Origin: Halichondria panicea
Lineage: Eukaryota; Porifera; Demospongiae; Suberitida; Halichondriidae
Assembly: GCF_963675165.1 (NCBI RefSeq)
Contig: NC_087377.1
Location: 1,017,501 to 1,081,500 of the forward strand
DNA: 64,000 bases
Direction of reading: 5' to 3'
Shown here: positions 28,505-38,800 of the stretch, piece after piece
Position numbering within the stretch: the stretch's first letter is position 1
How the letters are laid out: every line of letters begins with the position of its first letter
Translations under genes and position numbers: made by a program
Notes under the pieces: generated by a model
The model's input: only the letters and a program-made list of their open reading frames with translations
What the model was told of the DNA's origin: nothing
Database searches by the model: none

Positions 28505-31500
28505 GGTGTGTGGGTGGGTGGGTGTGTGTGGATGTGGAGTAGTAGGAAAAGGAAATTGATCTAAAGGCTGATTACTTAATTGTTCAGATGCAACCGACCT
28601 CAGCCCACACAATCAAAGCTAGGGATTTACCTGCCCACAAAATGACTACAAGGAAGCTTATTCGCCCATACAATATGACTACAGGGAAGCTTATCCGCCC
28701 ACACAATGACTACAACAGGGAAGCTTACCCGCCCACGCAATGACTACAGGGAAGCTTACCCGCCCACACAATCAGGTAGCTAGCACACTTCCCCATGTGA
28801 CTCACTGATTATACTGCATATCAAAAGCATACCAACAATAAGTGCAATGTGGATGACATTCAAATGACCAACAGTCACAATGTGATAATACTTGAAGTGA
28901 AAACTGCCTCTTAAAATTCACTTAATCAGGAAAACAAGAAAGTAGGAAATATACAGGAAACAGAAGAGTTGTACAATTACCGATTATTCTTTACAGATCA
29001 AAAGGGACTATAATACACAGGAAGCTAGCTCAGAGCTTGTGCTCAGTAATGCTTGTGAAGTGGTGTCCATGCTTCAAAACACAGCCCAATATGCGGTAAA
29101 CTACCGTATAGCGGGTACTTTTCAGTGGACGTGGTTGAGCAATATTTAGGACATTTCGTGGATAATACTTTCGTGGTTGCTGCTTGCACTGCAGGTAAAG
29201 GTAGGCAAGGTCGCTTCATTCGTGGGTAAATATTCGTGGTCAGAGCTCCAACCACGAAAACCATGAATATTTTTTTCCCCCAAAATTATCAGCTATACAG
29301 CCTAAATAATAGTTATTTTGGAGGTGTCCATGGGATTTAGAAGCCCAAAGGCACTGATTTGTGCCCCAGAATGGTTTGTGAAGGATGTCCACTCAACACA
29401 CACACATCTGCCATGCAGCCTATTAGTGGTAAATCTATAGGCCTAAGAGGTGGTGAGTAGCACCAACCACAACCGACCAGGTGTGGGCACTCACTAACCC
29501 TGCATGTAATTAAGACCAAGAGTTCCTAAACTCTTGGTAAGACCCACAAAAATATTTGCAATGTGAAAATTACCAAAAATAAGCACCAAAAAGCATAGAA
29601 GCAAGAAAGCGGACAAGAGCATAACTCAACTAACCGTTACAACATGATTCCATAATACACATGGAGACAGCAAGCAGTCGGTAATTTTAATTTTACTTTT
29701 AAGGAACTATAGTGCATATTTTGATACTAGTAGAGATTACACATGACATATCTCTACACATGACATATCTCTACCGGCTATGTCATTCTGAAGGCAATTA
29801 AGGTTTTATGAAACTGACTTGAACCATCAATAACAACAAAAGGGGACAAACAAATATTGTGTATAATAGCAATGGTAAGTACATAGTCATTACACAAATT
29901 ATAATAATGACATAATTATTATCTGTATATGGTTCTTGAAAAAATGATACCCATTATTTGATTAAATACCCGACATAGTGCAGACTACAAGTTATGGGAA
30001 CTGTAACTGTACAAGACAAGCTACTATACAAGATGGTGTACCTACTACAAGGTAGTGTACCTGCTACAAGGTAGTGTACCTCCTACAAGGTAGTGTACCT
30101 CCTACAAGGTAGTGTACCTGCTACAAGACAATTACAAGCAAATATGTACATAGCTTGTAATTTTAGTTCCTAAACTAGTCATGATAATTATTGCCTCAAC
30201 CTGAAAGATATGGTTTTCATAATCACAATAATTAAGCCCCAAGAGTACTAAGTGGATTTACAAAGCCCAAGTTAAAACATTGATGTTGTTAATGATAAGA
30301 CCATGAGATCATGTAGTTCTATACACTTTCAATAAAAGCAGGCGGTGGTGCTGATGCCTCGGTGGTGCTGGTGGTGCTGATGCCTCGGTGATGCTGATGC
30401 CTCGGTGGTGCTGATGCCTCGGTGGTGCTGATGCCTCGGTGGTCCTGATGCCTCGGTGGTGCTGATGCCTCGGTGGTGCTGATGCCTCGGTGGAGGTGGT
30501 GCTGATGCCTCGGTGGTGCTGATGCCTCGTGGAGGTGTCAAAGCTATACAACATCAATAAAGCTACTATAGCTCTGGCTAATACACACATGATAATTATC
30601 ATGATGAACATTTTTGGCATTATAGTTTTGCACACAGCATACAATCTTGTATATTGTGCAAACCATTTCACTTAATTTGCTGAGAATGGTAATTTTAGTT
30701 TAGAGAACTTTAAGTCAGCTACCAGCAACTCCTGCTACCATATATAAAGCTGCAGTGTACACAGTGTACCACACCAAATACCACACCAAACACAAGTCTA
30801 TACACACCTAATTGAGTTTAATTACTAATTATTTTATTTTAGTGAGCTAGATGAAAAGGTTGTATGTGATTGATCCCGACCCCTTCACTTACGTGCATGA
30901 CCGCTGGGTCCAAGGTTCACCATCATTCCGGACAGTGTCATAGCACGCTCGTCTTTTTTGACACCTTGCTCCCGAATGGTCTGGAGAAAAGAACAGCAAC
31001 AAGTTATTAAACTGGGAAGAGTGCCTCAGAGCAGGTATACAATGGGACTTATAGGTATACCTGCAATTTACTTAGTATACCTAGTATAATAATATCCCGT
31101 TGTCAAGTAATTCTATTGTAGTCAAGCCTCGAGGGAAAGGTTTGGGCATGCACACTAGAATCTAGACACTTCCAAAACAGCTGAGCCACTACCAAGGATG
31201 TGCCCACAATGGTGGGGTGATTATACATACCGTACAGTGGGTATATTTTGAGGGTATAAATGTTTGTGGTTTTCCCTGATTACGCATATACCGCGAACAT
31301 TTATACCCACGAATTTAATATCGCATGCATGTGTTGCAGAAAGGCTGCTATTCAGTGGAAAATAAATCCTTCTAACAGTGTTCCCGCTAAAGTTTATACC
31401 CTCGAAATAATACTCGCTATAATACATTAGTTATAGCAGGGATGTTCCCACACAGCATGCACATGCACGTTTGTGTGGTGATGGTGGTTGGGACTTTATT

Positions 31501-32242
31501 AACCACCTCTAGACAATCACTCAGGCCAAGTTGACCACATGGTAAGCCATAAAATATCTGCTGAATTTAGGATTTAAAATACCAAATATTTTGCGGGTGA
31601 AAAACCTTTGTGAATGAGCCAAATCAGCAGAATATTTTACCCTTTGCTATTGCTTTTCTGGCAAGGATCGTGTGTATTTACTAGTGGTTTTGCGGATTTT
31701 ATTGTTGCGAATTGATCAACCATCGCAAAGTTTGATGATCACAAAACATTCTAGTAATACGGTAGCCAGTGAAAATTCTTGACAAATAAATCCGTGCACT
31801 ACACGTCTACTACCACATTAAAAGCAAAGGTATTATTACTCACAGCACTTGATAGGCCATAAAATTAATGACAAATTTGTCTGCTAAATTGATGATTGGA
31901 AATAGCTGCACTATTACATAAGAAAAAAATGTGCAATCACATATCACTATAATTATTATAGTACCAGATATCGATGTACTAACTGATTTAGATCCCACTT
32001 TTCATTGGCTATGTACCAGCCCTGCCTCGGGCAAGAAGTGGAACTATAATTATATACAAGCAGCAATATCAAGCACTCACCTGTCTCAAGGGGAACCCGA
32101 GGATCGCTTCATCTGGAACATCGTGCATATAGGTAGCCGGTAGTGTGCTGGAGGGGCCTCTGGCTGGTGGGTAGTTGCCGGGGAAATACGGCCCGCCCCC
32201 TGCTCCCACTGGAGCACTTATTTGCTGTGCATAGGACGCCAT
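5796..32242 (-). CDS. CARD-coiled coil-PDZ-PDZ-SH3-GuK scaffold (CARMA/CARD11-like or DLG5-like), 31 exons
   Basis: Exons 5' to 3': 32242-32081, 30980-30893, 28055-27994, 27534-27429, 27143-27036, 26913-26869, 26315-26147, 25935-25839, 25617-25481, 25348-25294, 25123-25007, 24724-24665, 24580-24482, 19812-19692, 19455-19339, 19119-18881, 18580-18491, 18425-18332, 17987-17894, 17654-17546, 17200-17145, 16114-15979, 15740-15635, 15344-15198, 14917-14830, 13064-13012, 12737-12643, 7625-7508, 7172-7060, 6488-6284 and 5902-5796. Total is 3393 nt, 1130 residues, in phase throughout. Domains: N-terminal tail 1-83; CARD about 84-165 (CDKINHEI, FIDIVLTKRP, FHESLNKHYPAVFDVL), closest in wording to CARD9/CARD11; coiled coil about 195-435; PDZ about 476-545 (MELGLAVVIRSV, GIRVGDEIREVN); Ser/Asp-rich linker; PDZ about 742-822 (DITGGRGNGLFI, LNTGDQILQIGD); SH3 about 822-900 (FVRARYSHY, YIKGDVFHVID, GYWRVEKV, YIPI); GuK about 950-1130 (TRPRPVVLLGG, GYHCVL, LHPIVLIL, ETVWEADI). 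No intact P-loop is seen, so the GuK is likely a binding fold. The length matches CARD11 (about 1150) better than DLG5 (about 1900). The third exon's acceptor is the least certain. Confidence 0.85.
6540..6755. repeat. MITE family B copy
   Basis: The copy runs from 'accgtattactagaatgttt' to 'gatattctagtaatac', so the two ends are inverted relative to each other. It lies in the intron between the GuK exons at 7060-7172 and 6284-6488. Confidence 0.65.
7398..7505. repeat. CA microsatellite at a GuK exon donor
   Basis: A CA-rich tract begins at the donor of exon 7508-7625. The minus transcript reads GTGTGTGG directly from the splice site. Confidence 0.8.
7626..12307. repeat. 42-bp minisatellite, about 110 copies, inside a GuK intron
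   Basis: The unit is about 42 bp (43 with an extra G) and reads on the plus strand 'gggtctaacacacagtaatg' then 'ggtagggggtgggccaatga' then 'tc'. It fills nearly the whole intron between exons 12643-12737 and 7508-7625. Variants include agt/aat, ggt/ggc and gggt/ggga, and shortened units near 10970, 11047, 11418, 11495 and 11823. A block of about 640 bp (near 8841-9482) recurs 819 bp further on (9660-10301), sharing the same odd unit at 9461 and 10280. Several open frames, up to 398 codons, cross it because two frames lack stops; they are products of the repeat and not genes. Confidence 0.97.
13185..13230. repeat. Short interspersed repeat, family D
   Basis: This copy carries 'gggattgtccagttacaaaa' and 'ctctttgaaaggcct'. 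Other copies lie near 15785-15890, 18180-18280, 20845-20945, 27255-27385, 37272-37350 and possibly 57715-57760, in either orientation. Most are in introns. No function is evident. Confidence 0.6.
13250..13620. repeat. Interspersed repeat family F (about 370 bp)
   Basis: It starts near 'gcctctaggcctagcctcac' with TG/TCTG runs, then 'ttcttggattttgattcgtg' and 'gagttatggct'. Related copies lie at about 14118-14480 and 51870-52300. The start of two copies contains a palindromic 'gcgcatgcgc' or 'gaggcgtagccgcac' segment. Confidence 0.6.
14118..14480. repeat. Interspersed repeat family F, second copy
   Basis: The same element as at 13250-13620, sharing 'cttggatttcaattcgtgga' and the agcttctagtcatg block, diverged by many substitutions. 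It lies in the intron between the exons at 14830-14917 and 13012-13064. Confidence 0.6.
16954..17133. repeat. Palindromic MITE, family A
   Basis: Ends are 'accgtatagcaggtaaaatt' and '...cttgctatacggt', inverted relative to each other. Internal blocks include 'taccgcgaacatttataccc' and 'gcagaaaggctgctattc'. Further copies lie near 31228-31424, 44938-45117 and 45940-46137, with a fragment at 55483-55540. No ORF. Confidence 0.7.
20460..22957 (+). CDS. Secreted GH16-family beta-glucanase-like protein, nested in an intron of the CARD-MAGUK gene
   Basis: Six exons: 20460-20703, 20999-21180, 21788-21935, 22192-22341, 22551-22748 and 22830-22957, in phase, 349 residues. The start has two consecutive Met codons followed by a signal-peptide-like hydrophobic stretch (VYQLLLLSTLLFCAVSA). 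The catalytic GH16 motif GEIDIMES is intact near residues 175-182, with both glutamates and the aspartate, so hydrolysis of beta-1,3-type glucans is likely. This differs from beta-glucan recognition proteins, which have lost these residues. Other family marks: GGYDTFGSTLHFGP, DYHVYGMVWNE, FYLIINLAVGG, and VKVWSY at the C terminus. An AATAAA lies at 22981. The gene is on the opposite strand and fully inside the 4.7 kb intron 19813-24481. The likely role is digestion or defence against microbial or algal glucan (inference). Confidence 0.9.
23033..23187. repeat. Hairpin-forming MITE after the GH16 gene
   Basis: The arm at 23033-23067 (agaacacacctagccaagat...) is repeated inverted at 23154-23187, with about 86 bp between that is itself rich in 'gaggccatccgagag'-type inverted segments. 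It starts about 50 bp after the GH16 poly(A) signal. Confidence 0.75.
24388..24481. repeat. CA/C-rich microsatellite
   Basis: A nearly pure CA and C tract starts at the donor of CARD-MAGUK exon 24482-24580. It generates spurious ORFs on both strands. Confidence 0.8.
25655..25803. repeat. Interspersed repeat family G
   Basis: It is bounded by 'atagcgggtgtattt' and 'aaattacccgctatacgg' and contains 'agctgtacgaatatagaata'. An inverted copy lies at about 54960-55130, and a fragment near 22046-22090. Confidence 0.6.
26399..26545. repeat. Interspersed repeat family H
   Basis: It starts with 'gggtttcgaatacgag', ends with 'ctcgcatttgaaaccc', and contains 'tgtacagtgtcattcaca'. A second copy lies at about 42256-42424. 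The ends are an imperfect inverted repeat. Confidence 0.6.
28623..28775. repeat. About 30-bp tandem repeat
   Basis: Four or five units of 'cccacacaatgactacaggg' plus 'aagcttaccc' lie in the intron between exons 30893-30980 and 27994-28055. Confidence 0.75.
29100..29300. repeat. MITE family C copy
   Basis: It contains 'gctgcttgcactgcaggtaa' and 'ggcaaggtcgcttcattcgt'. A second copy with the same core lies at 41638-41835. Outer parts are inverted repeats ('tatagcgggta...'). Confidence 0.65.
30030..30128. repeat. 19-bp tandem repeat
   Basis: Five or so units of 'gtagtgtacctcctacaag' in a CARD-MAGUK intron. Confidence 0.75.
30343..30537. repeat. 18-21-bp minisatellite
   Basis: About ten units of 'tgctgatgcctcggtggtg'. 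The minus-strand ORF with repeated HQHHRGIST comes only from the repeat; it shows no splice context linking it to the surrounding exons. Confidence 0.8.
31228..31424. repeat. Palindromic MITE, family A
   Basis: The same element as 16954-17133, with ends 'accgtacagtgggtatat' and 'atactcgctata'. It lies in the first intron of the CARD-MAGUK gene. Confidence 0.65.
31434..31905. repeat. Direct duplication, copy 1 (with 33905-34355)
   Basis: A block made of family E, family B and a unique tail ('ggtagccagtgaaaattctt', 'cactacacgtctacta', 'gacaaatttgtctgctaaat') occurs here in intron 1 and again at about 33905-34355 in the same orientation and order. The two copies flank the first coding exon of the CARD-MAGUK gene. 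Confidence 0.75.
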
Positions 32243-33370
32243 TGTGTTGTGATCTGTACGGAGATAGTGTTCACAGCTTGATATGATGCAGCCGGCTAGC
32301 TAGCTGAGGTAGAACAATGAATATACTCTACTATAAAGTGTTGCATGAATCTTGTTACCACCAGACGTGTACCATGAGAGATCACGTAGAGTCCTGTGTG
32401 TTAGCTCTCTAGTACAGTACAGTAGTGAGTCTATTGCACAGTCTAGCACAATGTTATACTAAGCAGTACGGTAGCACTTTTATACTAAAGCCACTCACCG
32501 TGTAAATTGTTCTGACACGCTGCGCTGATCAATCAATGGTCAACTGTATCCAGCTAGCTATACAGTACTAGTACAGCACTCTATACTGCCGTGACCTTGT
32601 CTCTACTATACTGTACGTGTGTGTGTTGGGAATGCATTACGATGATATGAGGGAAGCTCCCTTCAGCTATCTAGCTGAGGGTGGGGGCGTATCTTGTAGT
32701 AATTAGCAAATAGTGGGTAATGATCGACCAGTATTGATGGTCTGAACGCGTTTGGTATCGATCGTTTTTAACAAGGATCCACTGCCCACTTTATACAAAC
32801 CACTTCCGGTGACCCAATGTAGCGCTTGGGTTATTCATGGGGCTCCGGAGCTGGTGGTTGGGTGTCGGGAAACTGGCCCACCCCAGAGCGCTACTTTATC
32901 CGGAGTTCTGTAACTCTCAGTATGCACTGCTCAGTGTGGTGTACTTTATGCTACCTTAAAAAGTAGTACTTATGCTGCCCTCAAAAGCAGTACTTATGCT
33001 ACCATAAAAAGTAGTACTTATGCTGCCCTAAAAAGCAGTACTTATCCCTAAGCAGTTTCTGGCCAGACCGCTTTTTTTTTTAACGTTAGCCATTGTTTCG
33101 TCTTATAATTATACTTGAGAGTGACAAAGATTAATGTGGTATTTGTTTTAAAATGGATTATGTATATAATTATAATAATAAGCACATTATACATGCATGT
33201 GGCAGTAAGCAGTAAAGTCAACATCATGTACACAAGCAATAGTTAATGTTCAAAGCAAATCTTTGTAAGACTCGGTATAATTATAGTCTAGTAGTCTTAA
33301 GTTGAATGTTGATCAGTTGACGAACTGAGGGACATTACAGCGGGTTTCCTCACTTGACAGACTTAGAACG

Positions 33371-33694
33371 GCAAACAGAGAGGAAGGAGCCCTCCTAGAT
33401 ATTGCAGCAGATAACTTCTGGGGAAGAGATCGGAACCGCGCATTTTTTGACATAAGGGTGTTCAGCCCTTTCGCGCAGAGTCATCGACATACCTCCCTCA
33501 GTCAATGCTACAAGAAGAACGAACTGGAAAAAAAGAGAGCATACGATGAATGCATAAGAGAAGTGGAGCATGGATCCTTCTCCCCCCTTGTCTTCTCAAC
33601 ATCAGGAGGAATGGGCCCAATAGCAAATGTAGTCTACAAAAGAATAGCCTCAATGACAGCGCAGAAATTAAAGAACAAGACGTACATGCAGTAA
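33371..33694 (+). pseudogene. Fragment of a retroelement-type polyprotein C terminus
   Basis: An open frame from about 33371 reads ANREEGALLDIAADNFWG, then FFDIRVFSPFAQSH, REVEHGSFSPLVFSTSGGMG and a stop at 33692-33694. This kind of sequence is familiar as the tail of reverse-transcriptase ORFs in retroelements of corals and sponges (from memory, not searched). There is no reverse transcriptase domain upstream here, so it is a dead fragment. Confidence 0.6.
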
Positions 33695-33904
33695 GATCAT
33701 CCATTGGATCAGATGTAAACTGAGTTATTCTCTATAGTTGCTTTACGTATAATAATAAAAAATAAAAAATAAAACTAAAATATCACAGGCCAAGTTTTCA
33801 CTTCTTTTTAATAATTATAATCATGGCAGAAATTTAATTTTTGAATTGAAGATTGAAAATACCGTATTTCTAGAATATTTGCTGGTGAAAAACCTCTGCT
33901 ATAC

Positions 33905-34355
33905 AGCAGATATATAACACAGGGTGTGCCCACACTGGTCATGCAGTGCATGGTAGTACTATCTACTTCTAAGACAAAAATAACCCCTATATACGAGAAA
34001 AAATTTTTTAGGATTCAAAATAGCTACCAATATTTTGTGGGTGAAAAACTTTTGCGAATGAGCCAAATGAGCAGAAAAGTTGACCCTTTACGATCTAACT
34101 ATTACTAGTAATAATTTTGGTTTTGCAGATTTTATTGTTGCGAATTGATCAACCACCACAAAGTTTGATGCTCACAAAACATTCTATTTATAGTAATACG
34201 GTAGCCAGTGAAAATTCTTGACAATTAAATCCCTGCACTACACGTCTACTATACACCCGACATTAAAAGCAAAGGTATTATTACTCATACTAGTTCACCA
34301 GCACTTGATAGGCCAGACAAATTAATGACAAATTTGTCTGCTAAATTAGAAATAG
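33905..34355. repeat. Direct duplication, copy 2 (with 31434-31905)
   Basis: See the first copy. This one lies upstream of the CARD-MAGUK start and keeps the same order of sub-repeats. Confidence 0.75.
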
Positions 34356-35423
34356 GTAATAAATTATCTCGAGCATTATCTACCAACCCCTAGCCGGACC
34401 CATGCATATATCGCTTCTACACCGGCAAGGAAAATATGTCAATGTAAGGCCACAACAAGAGGTAAATGTTTTGTTTCTGCATGCCATTGGTCCATCCGTC
34501 GTCAATATTTTATCACCTAAAATTAATGATGAAAAACAAAGAGTTGCAGAATTATGTTGATATAATTCTATAGTGGTAATGACTTCCAGTTAGGTATTAC
34601 GTCTAAAAAAAAGAATGTTTGTGCATGGGATGAGGTTCCTACATAATTATGGTATGAAGAGCATTTGGTTGTGTGGCTGACGGGGCCTGGAAGGGGATGG
34701 GTGCATGGGGTGAGAATACAGTGGGAGGAATAGGATTTGTTTTGATGATGTAATTAAAGCATACTTTATAAGTTCCTATTATAAGTGATTTGTTTGTGAT
34801 ATACGCCACGCAACGTTTTCACTACAAGAGCTAGAATGGAACGCTTTGTTGTTGAGGTATGATACGCCATGCAAGCGAAGTTTTCACTACGAACAATATA
34901 ATACAAAGAAGAGAATTGTCAGAGAGATACTCATGCAATCACTTCCTTTATCTATAATTTTGACCAATAATTAAAAGCAATTATTCAATCAGGCTAAATA
35001 TAATTATGACTGCACTATACGAACCACTATTTTATATCACAAACCACTATTAAATTGTTGCAGCTGCTCACTAACTTGATGTTAGCTACACCACTTCATT
35101 CTTCCTCTTGCTCTGCAGCTGGTGGATTAGAAAAGCACAATCGATCATGGCACGTCTCAAACCAAAAAATGCACTGGCTGCAAGATGGTCCTCTTATTAT
35201 ACTCCCAAGTCTCCAATAGTGTCACTGAATTTATTAAACATGAATGGTTTCATTCTTCGGCCTGGATCCCAAGGCCCAGTTGTTCGCTAGTCCGCCGTTA
35301 TAAAAGCGAAAACTCGTAATTATTGCAAGCACTCAGAGCTTCACACCCACGATCGAAAGTAAATAGCCTCGATCCCAGGCCGCACCAGAGGACACACTTC
35401 CCAGCCTACAAGCTGCAAGAGAG

Positions 35424-35785
35424 ATGTCTAAAAGAAAAGCTCCACAAGGAGACAACCCAAACAAGGATATCTGTGACATTCTCATTGGTGTGTGCTCAGA
35501 TTGATACGTTGTGTACTGATTTTTGTGGCCGTAAAGTTGTTAATTTATCGATAATTAATTAAAAGTGTCTTTTTTGTAGAGTTGGCAGCCAATGAGAGAA
35601 ATGTGAACAGAAATATCCACAAAAGTAATGTGTACAGGTAGGTAGGGTTAGGGTAGGTAGGTCGTAGATATAAGACGAGACTGAAACGTTCCTTTCTGTT
35701 TATATAATTACACCACACACACGTACCCTGTCCCCAACTTTATTTCCAATGCCCCTCACTCTTTCTCCTTCCTATCTCCCACACC

Positions 35786-35824
<39 letters not shown>

Positions 35825-38800
35825 AAGCCGCTAGCGTACTTTCCAATCACCTCCACACACACATCACATCACACTCCCCCCACACACCCACACACACACA
35901 GGAAAGCCGCTAGTATACTGTCCAAGCATCCAACCAGAGTCACCTCGGGAGCTGAGGCCAAGACTCTGAACGGTATTGGCACACAAATAGCCAAGAAGAT
36001 CAACGAGATACTGTCGACTGGTAAACTAGCAAAACTGGACAAAATCAGAGCAAGTGAATCAAGTCAAGCTATCATCTTCCTGACTGAGGTGTCCGGAATA
36101 GGGTGTGTGGTGTGTGGGTGTGTGGTGTGTGTGGGTGGTGTGTGTGGGTGGGTGGTGTGTAGGTGATTTATTCCCTTATCCTGAAAATATTAATTTTCCC
36201 TCATTCCCTAGACCTGCTGCAGCAAGGAAACTGGCCGATGAAGGAATTACTACTCTTGATGGTATATCTATATACATATACCTGTTAATGGCTACCCTTG
36301 AAGACACACTGTGATATATAAAAGGCCAGGTCCCTAACGATCCATTTGTGTACCCCTTCAACAAAGGTCACCTCTGTATAACAAAAATGAAAACATTTTT
36401 CCCCAAAGGTGTCCGTTATAGAGAAGGGTTCCACAGTGTATATAATTATTGCATAGGTTATAATTATAAGTACCGTATAGCGCGAAATTTTCGAGGTACT
36501 TGTATTTCGTGGATTGGCCTCTTAAAAGCCATTCCATTTCACAATGTTGGCGGAATGACTGCTTACCGCTTCCCACGCCTTAAATCTTCGCACATTTTAT
36601 AGCAGGTAATTAATTTTAACAATTTTTTTGTAGAATTTTAACCCACGAAGTCCGCGAAAATTAAGCCCCTCGAAAATTTCGCGCTATACAGTATACTGTA
36701 AAACTATTGTTAAGTGTTGTGTTGTTGTAATTTGTACAGACTTGAAGAAAAATGAAGAAAAATTGAACCATCACCAGAAGATAGGAGTCAAGTAAGTGCA
36801 TGCATCTAGATACTGTCATACAACAGTGATTATCCCCAGGCACAGTGGTGGCTGTTTTCGATACTCCTCGATGTCAATTTTACACTGTTTGTTTACAGTC
36901 TAGCTATTATTATACTAGGCCTAACGTTGTTGGTTTTTGTCTAGAGGTGGTTAGTACCACCGACCAGTGTGGGAACATCCCTGTGATGTATATATCGTTA
37001 CAGAATCTGACATGCTTATGGAATGTTCCTTACCTAACCGTGTATCTCACTGTGTATAGGCATTTCTTTGACTTTCAACAGCGAATACCTCGCTCTGAGA
37101 TGGTGCAACTGCAGGACATTGCATTCTCTCATATCCACTCTGTTGACCCGCAGTTCATAGCCACCGTCTGTGGTAGCTTCAGAAGAGGTACGTTGTGTGG
37201 TGTCAGTGTGTGGGTGGGTGGGCTGCCTTACTTTTTAAAAGTAGCTTTTTTTGGAAACTATCTTTATTGGGCAGTAATTTGAGTTGAGATTGTCCAATTA
37301 CAATTCTAAAGAATGCATTTTGTAGCTCTTTGAAAGGCTTGTGCTTAAATTAGCGATTGCTTTCGCTCATAAAAAAATTAGCCTTAAATATCGAAAAGTG
37401 GCCGTTTTCGATGATGAATGTTTTGAATCGAGATGTCAATATTTTGTACTGCTAGGCCTCATGCGTATATACCCACCCACTTGTAATCACCATGGCAACT
37501 GTCCCTATATAATCCCAGGTGCTGTGTCCAGCGGTGATATAGATATCCTGTTAGGTCACCCTACTTACTCCTCGGTGGATACCAAGAAGCCACCGTATAT
37601 TAAGAGCATTGTGAAGACTATGGAAGAAGCTGGTTTCGTCACTGACTCTCTGTCACTGGGAGAATCAAAGTTTATGGTAAGGAACAAACTTTTCGTTGCG
37701 TCTGTATTGCTATTTGCTGTGTACAAATTATCGAGATAATTCGAGCACAGTATTCAGTGTGAAATTGCACAGCCTTCCCAGAATTAACAGAATGTGAAAC
37801 TTCTTATAATCTAATGCATAGTCATGAATGTTGAGTACTGTCCCTTAGAGCTGTTTAGTGAAGAGAGTACGACTACATGTATGTCAAATGCACATTTTTG
37901 AAATTTTATATAACGCACTCAGAGTATACCCTCCACCCTCCATATTGTACAGGGTGTGTGTGTACTACCCCCCACCAAGACTGAAGCTGCTACTGACGAG
38001 GGGGCGGCGTGTGTACCACCCCCCACCAAGACTGAAGCTGCTACTGACGAGGGGGCGGCGTGTGTACTACCCCCCACCAAGACTGGCGAGGCTAAGGAGA
38101 AACCAGTCCATCGGAGGATTGATATTCGACTTGTACCAATAGACCAATATTTTGTTGGTCTCCTCTATTTCACAGGTAAGTATGTTTGGTAAAGGTCGTT
38201 CAGTTTGAAAGCATCTTCTTTGATAGTTGAATATGTCTGGTAAAGGGTCATTGTGTTTGAAAGCTTCTTATGATAGATGAAGCTTGTATGGTAAAGGGTC
38301 ATTAACATTGAAAGCCTTTTATGATAGTTAGATCATATCTAGTAAAGGGTCATTGTATTTGAAAGCTTTATATGGTGTAGATTTCACTGCTAAACATGTA
38401 GTAACATTAATGCACGTACTAAGTTAGCGTAAAATGCTTATGCCTATCCCACCTCCACCCACTCTCACACCCCACACTCCTCACACACACACCACACGCA
38501 CACCACAGGTAGCGACATGTTCAACAAGACCATGCGGAGTCATGCGCTGGATCAAGGATTCACTCTCAACGAATATTCAGTGCGACCAGTGGGAGACACA
38601 GGTAAACTATACATGCATAGCTATACAGTGGCATCATTCTCTATAACAGACACCAGCCTTTGGGAGATGCTTTGGCCATTATACACAAAGGTGGCCTTTG
38701 AGTTAGTGTTGGGTTGTACCTATTAGGACATTGTCAGTGTAATGTTTTTAATTATTGAGGCTTGCTTACAATCATTACATGCATGCGTTGTGTTAGGGAC

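Larger units (their letters stand above)
32243..35423. other. Divergent intergenic region between CARD-MAGUK and polymerase beta
   Basis: About 3.2 kb between two divergently transcribed starts. It contains four copies of a short 'aaaagtagtacttatgctgc' unit (about 32957-33050), the retroelement fragment at 33371-33694, and the repeat block near 33905-34355. The rest is AT-rich without recognised exons. Promoters of both genes must lie here, but I see no specific site I can support. Confidence 0.5.

Noticed and set aside
30309-30671. His-rich minus ORF (HQHHRGIST repeats)
   Set aside because: Encoded by an 18-21-bp minisatellite; not joined by splice sites to CARD-MAGUK exons.
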